Positions 19,206 to 30,480 of a stretch of DNA of 64,000 nucleotides are shown piece by piece; position 1 is the stretch's first letter, and each line of letters starts with the position of its first letter. The notes under the pieces are model-generated. The model had not been told where the DNA came from, made no database searches, and saw only the letters and a program-made list of their open reading frames with translations. Source of the DNA: Symbiodinium natans. Taxonomy: Eukaryota; Sar; Dinophyceae; Suessiales; Symbiodiniaceae. The translations under genes and the position numbers were made by a program. Location: the NCBI GenBank assembly GCA_905221605.1, contig CAJNDS010002688.1, positions 117,501 through 181,500 of the forward strand, written 5' to 3'.

Positions 19206-19431
19206 CAAAAAAGGCACGGTCATCGGGGAAATTTTCAGTTTAGGGGTGTAGGTTTGGGGCATAGGGGTTTAGGGCTTGGCTGTTGTGGGCCTTAGATTTT
19301 GGGTTATTGAGTGAACTTTGTGTTTTTGTTTTTTTTTCCAACGCTTGACAGCTGCTTGACTAGTGAATACTCGAGCTTGAGATGCTGAACCCTAAGCCCT
19401 AAACCCTAAACTCTAAACCCTAAACCCTAAA

Positions 19432-19870
19432 CTCAGGGCCTAGGCCGCCCCCCTACAGAGGCGGCGCTTAAGCCCTTCGACCTCAAAGTCGACCCAGGTC
19501 GCTTGCCCGCCTCCTGCAGCCCGGAGGTCGGTAGCATCCATGATTTGTTTCCGGGGGGCGGGTACTTTAGGATTTCAGGCCAGGAGGATACGGAATTTTC
19601 ACCGCAGCGTGTCCCGGGACCAGGGGGCCTCAGGCTGGTCCAGGCAGGGTGGGTGCTCGAAAAGTGTTTTTTTGTGCCTGCCATCGGTGACGGAAAGGTT
19701 TTTTATTTGAAAGTAAGCGATTGTCATGAGTTTAGGCCTAACCCTAAACGGAATAGGTTTGGGTGGTTTTGCCGCCTCGGACGGCGTGGGGTGGGAGACA
19801 AGCATTAGATGGCCCTCCACAATCGGGCCAGAGCTGCTCTTCGCCCCTGCCGAAGCATTGGAGCCGCTGC
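19432..19870 (-). repeat. Inverted segmental duplication, arm 2
   Basis: Reverse complement of 13822-14300 (see that entry). Contains a short CCTAAAC-like piece at 19737-19748 where arm 1 reads 'ggcctaaactcaag'. Confidence 0.8.
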
Positions 19871-19969
19871 TGCATCCTAACCCTATTACAGCAAACCCTA
19901 AGCCCTAAACCCTAAGCCCTAAACCCTAAACCCTCAGTCCTAGAAGGCGAAAGCCTTGCGCTTTCCAAG

Positions 19970-20048
19970 GTTCACCTTCACGAACTATGTGGAGAGAGCT
20001 CGCTCCGATGGTTTCGATTCCATTGGCGTGGAGGAGGAGAGCGGTAAA
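19970..20048 (+). CDS. Candidate exon of an unidentified gene
   Basis: Starts after an AG|G acceptor (ccaag|gttcacc), ends at a GC donor (ggtaaa|gctgc), and reads FTFTNYVERARSDGFDSIGV. Directly followed by a C array at 20067. It may belong with the 20394-20439 piece. No family recognised. Confidence 0.4.
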
Positions 20049-20066
20049 GCTGCAGGGCGGCAATGC

Positions 20067-20385
20067 ACCCTAAACCCTAAACCCTAAACCCTAAACCCTA
20101 AACCCTAAACCCTAAACCCTAAACCCTAAACCCTAAGCCCTAAACCCTAAACCCTAAACCCTCAACCCTAAACTCCAAGCCCAAAGTGCTATGGTCGCTT
20201 CTGAGTCAGTCGCCTTAAGTTCCCATGGTCGATGGTTTAGGGGCTTGGGTGTGGTTTCGGGTTTAGGGTTTAGGGTTTAGGGCTTAGGGTTTAGGGTTTT
20301 AGGGTTAGGGTTTAGGTTTTAGCGTTTAGGGTTTTAAGGTCGTAGGGTTTTAGGCTTTAGGGTTTAGCGTTTAGGGTTTAGGCGA
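20067..20385. repeat. C array (20067-20175) then G array (20240-20385)
   Basis: The segment between them, 20176-20235, is short and shows nothing convincing. The G block has TTTTAGGG and TTTAGCG variants. Confidence 0.9.
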
Positions 20386-20393
20386 GCTGTCAT

Positions 20394-20439
20394 CGCGGAC
20401 CAATCCAGAAGTGTTGCCCCTTGTGGAAAGAATACAGAG
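20394..20439 (+). CDS. Small candidate exon
   Basis: Reads ELSSRTNPEVLPLVERIQ with a possible GA donor (cagag|gatgag). Too short to assign. Confidence 0.3.
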
Positions 20440-20879
20440 GATGAGGGTTTAGGTTGGAACTCCGTGAGTGTCAGCCGTTTTCGGTTAAAATGACCCCAGC
20501 TGCAGGTCGCACAGAGAAGTGACCAGCCCAACGAGAAGGCGAGTTTAGGGTTTGAGTTTTGTTGAGTGCAAGGCGAGCTGTTGTAACGTGGGTTCTTTTG
20601 GTAAAGAGTATCAAGTTGCTTTAACCCTAAGCCCTAAACTTTAACTTTAAGCAACTCCTCAAAAGGGTTCAGGAGTTAGGGTTTAGGGTAAGCCCTAAAC
20701 AGTTCCTGAACAAGAATCCGGTTTAGGGTTCAGGGTGTTCTTTCCCGTCTGCAATGAAGGCTTCTATACAGGGAAACCCTAAACCCCAAGGCGTCAGCTT
20801 TTGTGGCCTACAGTCTCCTCTACACAGCCATCCCATTCTGATGGCCATTGCGTCGCTGACCCTGAAACCCCAGACATGT

Positions 20880-21130
20880 GGATTTAGGGTTTAGGGTTTA
20901 GGGTTTAGGGTTTAGGGTTTAGGCTTTAGGCTTTAGGGTTTAGGGTTTAGGGTTCCCGCCATGTGCGCCGAAGCCCTGTCGCAGCGAAGGTATATCTGAG
21001 AAAGGTCCCCCCCTCCCCCCCCTAGGCCCTGGGCCTGCTCTCATTTGGTTGCAGGAGGGTTTAGGGTTTAGGGTTTAGGGCTTAGGGTTTAGGGTTTAGG
21101 GTTTAGGGTTTAGGGTTTAGGGTTTAGGAG
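20880..21130 (+). repeat. TTTAGGG arrays (20880-20955, 21056-21130)
   Basis: Two G blocks separated by about 100 bp with no recognisable gene. Confidence 0.93.
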
Positions 21131-21567
21131 TGGATGGGGGATGTTTGGGGGTTTGGGTTTCCTCTGGCTTCACTCAGTTTGGGCTTGTATCTGCAACTGC
21201 AACCCAACCACCAGATGCCGACTCGTGTGGGGCAATAGGCTTCTTGGCTCAAGTTACAACGACCGAAAATGCCCATTCTGAATAAACGGGCTGCCAAAAT
21301 GATCTTTGTGGATCGCAGGCCAACTGTCTGGTTTTCATTCTTGATCCCCAGGTGGTACGCAGACGAACTTGCTGACGCATAATGACAGCAACCTGTTTCA
21401 CTGAACGATTGTCCATGGTGGTCGTTGTTCGTGGTGTTCATGTGAACCTCACGGACACTGCAAGTAGTCTTCTGCGGCAGGATCGCCGTCGCCACGAGGT
21501 ATTTGCGGGTTCAGTCCACCCAGGTGCTAGGCTCTAAGATACCCTACGCCCCTTGAAGCTATTAAAG

Positions 21568-22290
21568 GGGGTTTAGGCTTAGGTGGCTTAGGGGGGTTAG
21601 GGGGGTTTAGGGGGTTTAGGGGGTGTAGGGGGTCTAGGGCGTTCAGGGCGTTTAGGGCGTTTAGGGCGTTTAGGGGGTTTAGGGGGTTTAGGGGGTTTAG
21701 GGGGTTTAGGGGGTTTAGGGGGTTTGGCGGGTTTAGGGGGTTTGGGGGTTAGGGGGTTAGGGGGTTTAGGGTGGGTTAGGGGGTTTAGGGGGTTTGGGGG
21801 TTTGGGGGTTTTGGGGGTTTTGGGGGCTAGATGGCTTAGGGGGATTAGGGGGATTAGGGGGTTTAGGGGGTCTAGGGCGTTAGGGCGTGTTTAGGGCGTT
21901 TAGGGGGTTTAGGGGTTTTGGGGGTTTAGGGGGTTTAGGGGGTTTAGGGGGTTTAGGGGGTTTAGGGGGTTGGGGGTTTAGGGGGTTTAGGGGGTTTAGG
22001 GGGTTTAGGGGTTTGGGCTTAGGGGGTTTAGGGGGTTTAGGGGGTTTAGGGGGTTTAGGGGGCTTAGGGGGTTTAGGAGGTTTAGGGGGTTTAGGGGGTT
22101 TAGGGGGTTTAGGGGGTTTAGGGGGTTTAGGGGGTTTAGGGGGTTTAGGGGGTTTAGGGGGTTTAGGGGGGTTAGGGGGTCGAGGGGGTCGAGGGGGTCG
22201 AGGGGGTCGAGGGGGTCGAGGGGGTCGAGGGGGTTCAGGGGGTTCAGGGGGTTCAGGGGGTTCAGGGGGTTCAGGGGGTTCAGGGGGTCC
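21568..22290 (+). repeat. GGGGGTTTA variant array with GGGGGTCGA and GGGGGTTCA blocks
   Basis: About 75 units of 9 bp. Near the right end are six GGGGGTCGA units, then six GGGGGTTCA units, each block internally uniform. The Gly-rich or Pro/Lys-rich open frames of 140-150 codons here are repeat by-products. Confidence 0.95.
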
Positions 22291-22508
22291 TAAGACTTGC
22301 CTAGAAGACAATTTTTCAAGGACTTAGGAACTAGATCCATGCATCTTACAGCAGCGCACTTGGCAACGAAGAGTTTTCTCTGCGGACAGTGGCCGTGGTA
22401 GATCCGCCGAAAACATATGGGGCATGGCACCAAGCTTTTGTCGCCCTGCCCCCGCATGCCAGCTGGCAGCAAGTGCGAGAACCCTTTCTTTGCAGTTGTT
22501 TCTTGCAT
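22290..22508 (-). pseudogene. Unidentified minus-strand coding fragment, duplicated
   Basis: The minus frame contains RIYHGHCPQRKLFVAKCAAV, and the paralogous frame at 23890-24198 contains RIYHGHCPQGKLFVAKYAAV. Two differences in twenty residues between diverged DNA copies suggests this was once, or is still, protein-coding. The surrounding sequence differs and no complete gene is seen. Could be one exon of an active gene. Confidence 0.4.
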
Positions 22509-22637
22509 GCGCGATGCTAGCTTGCCAATGATTTACAACTCTGCTGTTTTGTTTGGGCTTCCGTGTTTGGCGGAGGAGAACTACCCTAACCCTTAGCCTA
22601 AACCTTCAACTTCAAAAGGAGAGCGTGTGCATGTGAG

Positions 22638-22931
22638 TCAAGAAGTCGCGGCCTCATCTCGCGCAATTCCGCCGCGCGACGAGTTCTCAGAGCTCATTTT
22701 CAAAGGCTTCCCTGGGCGGAAGGTATTCAGGGAGGGGGTTGAGTAAGGGTTTAGCAGAGCGCCGACCACCAATGCAGCACCAATTGTAGAAGCTAATTTC
22801 CCTTCGTCAGCTTCTGACAGGACTGAACGCCAAGCCTTAGTTTCGAATGTTCCGCCTGTGTCCCCTCCGCCCCAGGACCAAACTCCGTTTCGCTCTTGCA
22901 GAATATTCTGTTGCTCTCTGAAGGATAGCAC
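22638..22931 (-). pseudogene. Unidentified minus-strand open frame in duplication copy 1
   Basis: Ninety-seven codons including FETKAWRSVLSEADEGKLAS. Copy 2 (24300-24480) preserves ETKAWRSV but then diverges to a stop. The function is not recognised. Confidence 0.35.
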
Positions 22932-23255
22932 TGGAGTCAGTCAGCCAATGGCCCTTGAAGGTCATCAGTGTTGTGGGGTTTGCGGCTTAATTCGGGTTTC
23001 AGGGTTCGGGTTTAGGATTGTGTTTGTAGGTGCTTGAAAGAGGAATCGAGAGTCTTGAGGCTCTTGTGTTAAACATGACTTGCATGGTGTGTGTAGCGTA
23101 TACTTTGTTCACAAGAGCCGAACATAGGAAGTCCTCAAATGAAGAGCCGGGACGAAGCAAAAATGTTCGCACTTCCCGGTTTCGGGCTTTCGGAGGTGCT
23201 TCTGGGGTCGGGTTTTCGAGGTCTTGAAATTCCAGGAGGGCTTAGGGTCATGTGT

Positions 23256-23500
23256 CTTTAGGGTTTAGGGTTTAGGGCTTTAGAGGGTTTAAAGTTTAAA
23301 GGGTTTAGGGGCATACTGCTACCATGGCTGACTCCTGCCGCACCTCAGCAATCAGTCAGTCAGTGCCAACATGCTTGATTCGCGCAGGGCCGCAACCCTG
23401 AACCCTGAACCCAAAACCTTTAACCCTAAACCCTAAACCCGAAACCCTAAACCCGAAACCCGAAACCCGAAACCCTAAACCCTAAACCCTAAACTCGAGG
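23256..23500. repeat. G array (23256-23312) and C array (23393-23500)
   Basis: The C array has a CCCGAAA sub-block. It adjoins the left edge of duplication copy 2. Confidence 0.9.
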
Positions 23501-23524
23501 TCCTCAGCTCGAAAAGGAAGTTGT

Positions 23525-24490
23525 TGATCCCCAGACGGTCAGCCAACTCGCTGACGCATTCATGACAGCAACTTGATTGCGGCTGTTCAAGGTACTTTAT
23601 AAATCTGGGTAGTTGTCAACATTAGGGTCCCTTTTTGGACATCCTTAAATATTAGGTGCCTTATTATGACACCCTAAATATTAGGTGCCTTATGAGATTA
23701 GGGACCCCAAAAAGGAACCATACTTTTGACCACCACCCATCTACATGTTCACAGAGCTGCATGGTTTGCAGAGAACTCGCTTCTGCGTCAGGATCGCCCA
23801 CGTTCCATGGAATGCTTTTGCGGGTTCAACTTTCTCACTTTATAAGTTTAGGGTTCCTCTAATGGGGGGTTAAAGAGCAATCAAGGAAGTTAGGATACAA
23901 AATCCATGCATCTTACAGCAGCGTACTTCGCAACGAAGAGTTTTCCCTGCGGACAGTGGCCGTGGTAGATCCGCTGAAAGCATGTGAGGGGCATGGCATC
24001 AAGCTTTCGTCTCCCCGCATGCGAACTGGCAGCAATTGCCAGCACCCTTTCTTTGCAGCTGGTTTCTTGCAGGCGCGGCGCTAGCTTGCCAATGATTTGC
24101 AACTCTGCTGTTTTGTTTTGGGGCTTCCGTGCTTGGTGGAGGAAATATACCCGAACCCTAAGCCTTTCAACTTCAAAAGAGGAGTGCGTGTGAGCCAAGA
24201 AGTCGCGGCCTCATCTCGCGCAATTTCGCCGCGCGACGATTTCTCAGAGCTCATGCTCGGACAAAGGCTTCCCCGAAATTGCGGAAGGATTTCACGGAGG
24301 CGGTTAGGTATGGTGAGTGTTTAGCAGATCCTTCGCCTGCTTATGACACCGTGGACTGAACGCCAAGCCTTAGTTTCGATGTTCCGCCTCCCCTCCGCAC
24401 CAGGGCCAAACTCCCTGTCACTCTTGCAGTAAAATCTGTTGCTCTCGGAAGGATGGAGCCGGAGTCAGCCAAATTGAAGGGAAAGGGATC
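23525..24490 (+). repeat. Direct segmental duplication, copy 2
   Basis: Partner of 21320-22945. It contains a family-E-like foldback element (about 23602-23752) between bases that are nearly adjacent in copy 1. Confidence 0.85.
23890..24198 (-). pseudogene. Paralogue of the 22290-22508 coding fragment
   Basis: Minus frame of 102 codons with the shared RIYHGHCPQ and KLFVAK motifs. See the copy-1 entry for the argument. Confidence 0.4.
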
Positions 24491-24569
24491 GCTATGCAAG
24501 TCTTTTTCGGGTTTATCGGGTTTAGGGTTTAGGGCTTAGGGCATAGGGCTTAGGGTTTAGGGTTCAGGA

Positions 24570-24950
24570 CCGCTTGGCACACGAGGAGCTGTCTTCGGCT
24601 CTTCGGGTTTCCGGTCAGAAACCCTAGGTGCTGTAGGGTGTTATAAAGGAGCGTTAGGTTATGGGGTTCTTATGGCAGGGGGGTTAGGCAACCCAAGGTT
24701 CCCTAATACCCCCTAACACTCCCTAAGACTCCCCTAAGCTTGCCCCCCTTGAACCCCCCCTCCATTCTAGGTGGGACGTTACTACAATTGTACGTTTAGG
24801 GTTCCTCTAATTTCCATATATTAAGGGAGCGAAAAGTTAAATTTTTATTGGGGGAGTAAAGAGCAACCAAGCATTAAGAACCCTATAATTAAGGGTATAC
24901 AAATACCTTCAACTCGAAACCGCTTGAGCCCATCGCGGGCTGATGGGCTA
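24570..24950. repeat. Dispersed repeat, copy 2
   Basis: Partner of 11150-11440; the interior differs by insertions. Confidence 0.7.
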
Positions 24951-25375
24951 AACCCTAGCAAGCCCTAAAGCCTGAAAGACCCCACACCTTAGAAACACCC
25001 CTGAACCCTAAAAAGCCCTAAGCCCTGAAAAGCCCCAAGCCTAAAAGGCCCTCAACCGCCCTAGACCCTAAACTGTTAAACCCTAAAAAGCTCTTAACCC
25101 CAAACCCTAGAAACCCCTAAACCCTAAAAAACCTAAACCCTAAAATGCCCCAAAAGCCTAAGAAAGCCCAAAACCCCTCAGAAGCCCTGAACCCTAGGCC
25201 GTCAAACCCTAAAAAGCCCTCAACCCTAAAAAAACCCTAAAAAGTCCTAAGCCCTAAAACCCGGAAATCCCAACAAAACCCTAAATCATAAAAAACACGC
25301 CCTAAATCCTAAAAACCCGCCCTCAACCCTGGACCCTAGACCCTAGACCCTAAACCCTAAACCCTAAACCCCAAG
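24950..25375 (-). repeat. Very degenerate CCCTAAA-derived region
   Basis: CCCTAAA steps mixed with AAAGCCC, AACCCC and CTAGAC, as expected for an old array decaying by point change and indels. Confidence 0.75.
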
Positions 25376-25496
25376 CTTAAAAAGACCCTATGATGCCGTT
25401 TCGGCCCAGCGTTGCAAGTCATGGCCGGTTTTGGGATACCGAGCTTTCAGGCAAAGGGGGCGAGCCCCGGACCCAGGAAGCCTTCCACAGATGGGT

Positions 25497-25607
25497 TTAG
25501 GGTGGAACCCTGAACCCTTAGAGTTTAGGGTTTAGGGTTTAGGGTTTAGGGTTTAGGGTTTAGGGTTTAGGGTTTAGGGTTTAGGGTTTAGGGTTTAGGG
25601 TTTAGGG
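25497..25607 (+). repeat. TTTAGGG array
   Basis: About 14 perfect units. Confidence 0.94.
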
Positions 25608-25752
25608 ATGCCGTGGAAGCTTCTGGCTGAGTGGGGTAACTCTGGGGAGTTCTGGAGGCTGAGAAGTCTTGCAGCCAAGGTCCAGACGGAACAGCGCTGG
25701 GGCGGTCTGCAGCATGCGCCTGCCTCGGCCCACGATCACCTCGGCGCGCGAA
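25607..25752 (+). CDS. Candidate exon of an unidentified gene
   Basis: Open plus frame with coding-like composition, reading PWKLLAEWGNSGEFWRLRSL and then AAKVQTEQRWGG. It begins right after a G array. Boundaries are not clear and no family is recognised. Confidence 0.35.
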
Positions 25753-26337
25753 ACCTTAGACACCAAAAGCTACTGGTTCTTTAGGGCTCCCTGGTTCCTA
25801 AACCCTAAACCCTAAACCCTAAGCCCTAAACCCTAAACCCTAGTATATAGGGAAGAAGGGAATCAGGGCCCCTCCTTAGATGCCAAAAGCTGCTGGTTCT
25901 CAGGGGGCCCCCTGGTTCCTAGAAAGAAAGGGAATAAGGGAATTCGGGGCCCTGTTATATACCTTATATGGGTTGGTGGTCTCTTTAAGTAGGGGCATAT
26001 ATGGTTCTTATTAGGGTATCTAGGGGCTATGTTAAGGTATAAGGGTAGCAGATAAAGAGGCCACCGGCCTTCATAATATATACCCTTTAAGGGAGCATCT
26101 TGGGTACCTCATTCCCTCATTGCCTACGAAGGACCAGCCGGTGGTAGGGAAGTAGGTACCTTATTTCCCCTACACCCTAAACCCTAAACCCTAAACCCTA
26201 AACCCGAAACCCTAAACCCTAAACCCTAAACCCTTGAGAAAGGGATTCTGTAGGGCACCGAATTCCCGGTGGCAAAGCCCGAAGGCCAGGTGCGTGCCTC
26301 GTAGACGCCAAATGCCCCAAGCCCTACTTGGAGGTTC

Positions 26338-26775
26338 AGGGTTTAGGGTTTAGGGTTTAGGGTTTAGGGTTTAGGGTTTAGGGTTTAGGGTTTAGGGTTT
26401 AGGGTTTAGGGTTTAGGGTTCATGGGTACTTCTAAGTAGGGTTCGAAGCAAGGTAACTATGGCTATAACCTTACTTGGAGAATTTATCAGCCCCAAGCCC
26501 TAAACCCCCCTAAACCCCCCTAAGTCTCCCTAAACCCCCCTAAACCCTCCTAAACCCCCCTAAACCCCCCTAAACCCCCCCCCCCTAAACCCCCCTAAAC
26601 CCCCCTAAACCCCCCTAAACCCCCCTAAACCCCCCTAAACCCCCCTAAACCCCCCTAAACCCCCCTAAACCCCCCTAAACCTCCCTAAACCCCCTAAACC
26701 CCCCTAAACCCCAAACCCCAAACCCCAAACCCTAAACCCTAAGCCCCAAACCCTAAACCCTAAACCCTAACCCTA
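26338..26775. repeat. TTTAGGG array, then CCCCCCTAAA-type array
   Basis: 26338-26411 ordinary G units. 26490-26775 mainly the 10-bp unit CCCCCCTAAA, then CCCCAAA and CCCTAAA. Confidence 0.94.
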
Positions 26776-26829
26776 AGCTACCTGTTGCACCTCCAAGCAA
26801 AGCCTTCCGATCGTTTTAAGGCTGCCTCG

Positions 26830-26905
26830 GGGCTTTCGTGGCGGCATCTTGCACGCCAGCCTGTTCCAGGTGATGCCCCTGCTTTCGACAGGGCTGTCAA
26901 GGGTT
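26830..26905 (+). CDS. Small candidate exon
   Basis: Reads LSWRHLARQPVPGDAPAFDR between a C array and a G array. No family recognised. Confidence 0.3.
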
Positions 26906-26908
26906 TTG

Positions 26909-27030
26909 GGGTTTAGGGTTAGGGTTTAGGGTTTTAGGGTTTTAGGGTTTTAGGGTTTTAGGGTTTTAGGGTTTTAGGGTTTTAGGGTTTTAGGGTTTTA
27001 GGGTTTTAGGGTTTAGGGTTTAGGGTTTGG
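26909..27030 (+). repeat. TTTTAGGG variant array
   Basis: About eleven 8-bp units between ordinary TTTAGGG ends. Confidence 0.93.
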
Positions 27031-27200
27031 AGGGGTGGAAGGGGTGGAGGTGTTGAGGGGTTGAGGGATTGAGAGGGCTGGTGGGGGGGCGGAGTTCGGC
27101 ACCAGCTGCTGCTTGAAGGTTTGTTTGTTTTTGGGTACTTAGAGAAGTAGGGTTTCAAGTACACTGAATGCGGTAAGAGTCATAGTGACCCTACTCATAG

Positions 27201-27780
27201 CCCTAAACCCCAAACCCCAAACCCCAAACCCTAATCCCTAAACCCTAATCCCTAAACCCTAAACCCCAAACCCCAAACCCTAAACCTAAACCCTAAACCC
27301 TAAACCCTACTTCTAACACCCATGAACCTCCAGCTCGTTTCTCGGGTTCTAGCCTCTAGGATTCGTCACGGGGCTTCTGGAGTTTAGGCTTGAGTGAGTG
27401 AGGTCGTAGAGTTCAGGACCTCGTGGCTTAGGGTTTAGGGTTCAGGGTTCAGGGTTTAGGGTTTAGGGTTTAGGGTTTAGGGTTTAGGGTTTAGGGTTTA
27501 GGGTTTAGGGTTTAGGGTTTAGAGAAAGAGGTCCGTGAGTCCAGCACGAAGATGGATTTTTGAGTAAGCCAGAGGTAGCCCTCAACCTTGCACCCCCAAG
27601 CCCTAAGCCCTAAGCCCTAAGCCCTAAGCCCCAAACCCTAAACCCTAAACCCTAAACCCTAAACCCTAAACCCTAAACCCTAAACCCTAAACCCTAAACC
27701 CTAAACCCTAAACCCTAAACCCTAAACCCTAAACCCTAAACCCTAAGCCCTAAACCCTAAACCCTAAACCCTAAACCCTA
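27201..27780. repeat. C (27201-27310), G (27427-27522) and C (27594-27780) arrays
   Basis: Alternating orientation. The 27310-27426 gap contains the right half of a family-B foldback element. Confidence 0.93.
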
Positions 27781-28358
27781 GACCGCCCTCAGCTCGCTAA
27801 AGCCCCGGCCCCGGGGGGCCAGGAGTTTTGTTAGCGCCCCATGGCCCGAGCCGGGCCCTGAGACATTGCTCCAAGGGGGCCGGGGATTTGGCAATCCCTC
27901 CTAACAGGGGGCAGGTATGAACATAATGCTTTGAACCCTGCACAATCCTTATAAAGCCATAGGCATGCAGTTGCGAAAAGGCCCCCCCAAACCTACCCCC
28001 AGTTAGGGAAATGAGGGAGGAACAGGGGCAGGTTTCAACACAATGGTGAGTTCACAGGGGCAAATTCAATAAAATCACAAGCGAGTGAGACGAATGCGCG
28101 AGTTTTATGTAATTTATATTGGGCATGTTGACAGCAGGAAAAAAAAGGGGCCCCTTTAAAACACCCAAAAGTACGAGAAAGGGGCTAGTTCATGCTTCAC
28201 TCACGGTAATCTGTCCCTTCTCTCACTTTATGCTTTCACCTCTGGATCTAGGATTGAATCCTTTGGGTCATGAAGGTGCCACATGAAGGGTGTGACAGGA
28301 CCCCTGTGACTCTGAACCCACAAAGCCTTGGGGTCAGGATTCAAGGCCCCAGGCCTGC
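27781..28358. other. Single-copy stretch with nothing assignable
   Basis: No open frame above 60 codons and no clear repeat apart from short purine runs. Confidence 0.5.
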
Positions 28359-28359
28359 C

Positions 28360-28471
28360 CGAAACCCTAAACCCTAAACATTAAACCCTAAACCCTAAAC
28401 TTTAAACCCTAAACCCTAAACATTAAACCCTAAACCCTAAACCCTAAACCCTAAACCCTAAACCCTAAACC

Positions 28472-28510
<39 letters not shown>

Positions 28511-28745
28511 ACCCTAAACCCTAAGCCGCCCCTGAGGCACCGGTACGCGTCGGCTCCCAGCCGCATTTCACCCGCGGGTGCGTCCAGGCCGGCGTGCGGG
28601 TTCCGTTTCCTGTTTGGGGTTGAGGGTTTAGGGTTCAGGGTTTGGGGTTTAGGGTTTAGGGTTTTGGGTTTAGGGTTTTGGGGTTTCGGGTTTGGGGTTT
28701 AGGGTTTAGGGTTCAGGGTTTAGGGTTCTGGGTTTCAGGGTCTAG
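28360..28745. repeat. C array (28360-28525) then G array (28615-28745)
   Basis: The C array has a CCCTCAA sub-block. The GC-rich 90-bp gap between the arrays is open in one plus frame and might be a small exon. Confidence 0.9.
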
Positions 28746-29069
28746 GGTTCCGTGAACCTATTTTGGGGGTCCTTATTAAAGGCTTCTACGAAGGCCCTCG
28801 TATTTTGAAGTGTTTGGGAAATGCCCGTTTCAAGTGAGTGTTGATGATGCTTTCGGGCGGGTCTAGAGCAGCAGCAGAGCTTGAACAGCCCAGTCTGCAC
28901 CCCGGAAACCATACCAACCCCAAAACACCCTACAAACACTTACAAAGCCAAAACAACCACCCTATAAGCCATAAAGCCTTTCAAGCCTGTAAACCTTTCA
29001 AACCCTATACTCCCCATAAACCCTATGAACCCTGAACCGTCTGGGCTTTCAGAAACTCAGCGGCTCCAA

Positions 29070-29245
29070 CACCTAAACCCTAAACCCTAAACCCTAAACC
29101 CTAAACCCTAAACCCTAAACCCTAAACCCTAAACCCTAAACCCTAAACCCTAAACCCTAAACCCTGAGTTAAGGACTATCCTTAAACCACAAATCAGGAA
29201 CCCTCTGATAGTTTAAGAATAGTCCTTAGTTAAGGGGTATTGGAG
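29070..29245. repeat. CCCTAAA array followed by a perfect-like hairpin
   Basis: C array 29070-29165. At 29167-29241 lies an inverted repeat, TTAAGGACTATCCTTAAAC / GTTTAAGAATAGTCCTTA, resembling a short foldback element. Confidence 0.85.
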
Positions 29246-29673
29246 TCTCTGGGAAGTTGCAAAGGATCCTCCAAGCCTTCATCTTATTGAGCAGTATAGG
29301 TGGGGTTTCAGAGGCTGCTCGACTAGAACCCCAAACCCAAACCCTAAGCCCTAAACCCTTAAGCGCCCAAGGCCTGCACCCTAAACCCTTGGTCCTCTAA
29401 AGGGGTTGTCCACTGCTTGCTTCGAAGCTTGGCGCGGCAAGAAGGCCAAGCATGCCGCAAAAGACCTGAAACCCTAAACCAACCTCAAGCCCAAACCTGA
29501 GTGCCATAGCCCTAAACCCTGCAACCTAAACCCCAAAAACACAAGCCGAGAACCCTGAACTAGAAACCGAAAACTCTGAAGAGTCTAAACCCTAAACGAG
29601 CTTCTCCGAGGCAGTCGTCCAAACAGCAGGGCCAGCGCGAGTTGCCCAGGCAACTTGCAGGCAAGACCGAGCA

Positions 29674-30420
29674 GGGTTTAGGGTTCAGGGTTTAGGGTTT
29701 AGGGTTTAGGGTTAAGGGTTTAGGGCTTAGCTGTCCAGGGGTCCTTAAGAGAGGGGGATGGAAGGGGGGTTAGTAACCCATGGTTCCCCACAAGTAACAC
29801 CAACTCGTTCAAATCCATCAAGACTCCCCACTACCCTAAGCTTCCCCCAAGGTTCCTAAGGAACTGGCCCCCATGAACCTTCCTCCCTTAAGGACCCTAT
29901 AGCTGATGACATGGGGGCCTGCTTCATGAGAAAAGCCTAAAGCCTAAACCCTACACCCTAAACCCTAAAACCCCGAGACGCCTCTCAAAAAGACCCCCAA
30001 AGCCGTAAATCTTTAGGCCTGAAACTCACTGGAAGGTTCATGCGTACTTATAATAAGTAGGGTGATACGTACCCTACCTGAGGTGCTAGCCAAGGTTACC
30101 CTACTTCGACCCCTTACCGGGAAGTACCTTAGGATGCCCCCCTTATGCCAACAGTCCTTAATAGGGACGATAATAGAGACTAGCACTGTTGGCAGTGCTG
30201 GGTTTGGGAGAAGCATCTTCGCCCCGCCAGGCTTGGTTGCCGGTCTGACAGCCTTGCGTGCCTTCGGAGGCTTGGGGCAGCGTCGCCTGCAGTACCAACT
30301 GTAAGAAGCATAACTAGGTAGGCGCTTGAGACCCTAAACCCTAAACCCTAAACCCCAAACCCTAGACCCTAAACCCTAAACCCTATACCCTAAACCCTAA
30401 ACCCTAAACCCTAAACCCTT
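29674..30420. repeat. G array (29674-29730), C fragments (29935-29970) and C array (30330-30420)
   Basis: Between them are decayed foldback pieces of families B (30030-30130) and C (30130-30190). Confidence 0.8.
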
Positions 30421-30480
30421 ATTGGGTTTAGGAGGATCATATTCAGGAATATTTTTCAGAGGGTTTTCAGGGCCATCTTT
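30421..30480 (+). repeat. Intron 3'-end repeat, family N piece
   Basis: The sequence 'attgggtttaggaggatca ... atttttcagagggttttcag' matches the 3' part of two introns of the MFS gene (39541-39578, 39720-39760). It suggests an intron of the same family here, although the flanking gene is not recognised. Confidence 0.55.

Larger units (their letters stand above)
21320..22945 (+). repeat. Direct segmental duplication, copy 1
   Basis: Matches 23525-24490. Shared landmarks include 'gctgacgcat..atgacagcaac', 'tccatgcatcttacagcagcg', 'gcggacagtggccgtggtag' and 'agaagtcgcggcctcatctc'. Copy 1 contains a 720-bp GGGGGTTTA array that copy 2 lacks; copy 2 contains a foldback element that copy 1 lacks. 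Confidence 0.85.

Noticed and set aside
15150-22290. CRISPR-like arrays
   Set aside because: Repeats are contiguous with no unique spacers; they are simple tandem arrays in a eukaryotic genome.
21880-22327. Collagen-like or Pro/Lys-rich proteins (about 145 codons on either strand)
   Set aside because: They are translations of the 9-bp GGGGGTTTA array; both strands and several frames are open for purely arithmetic reasons.
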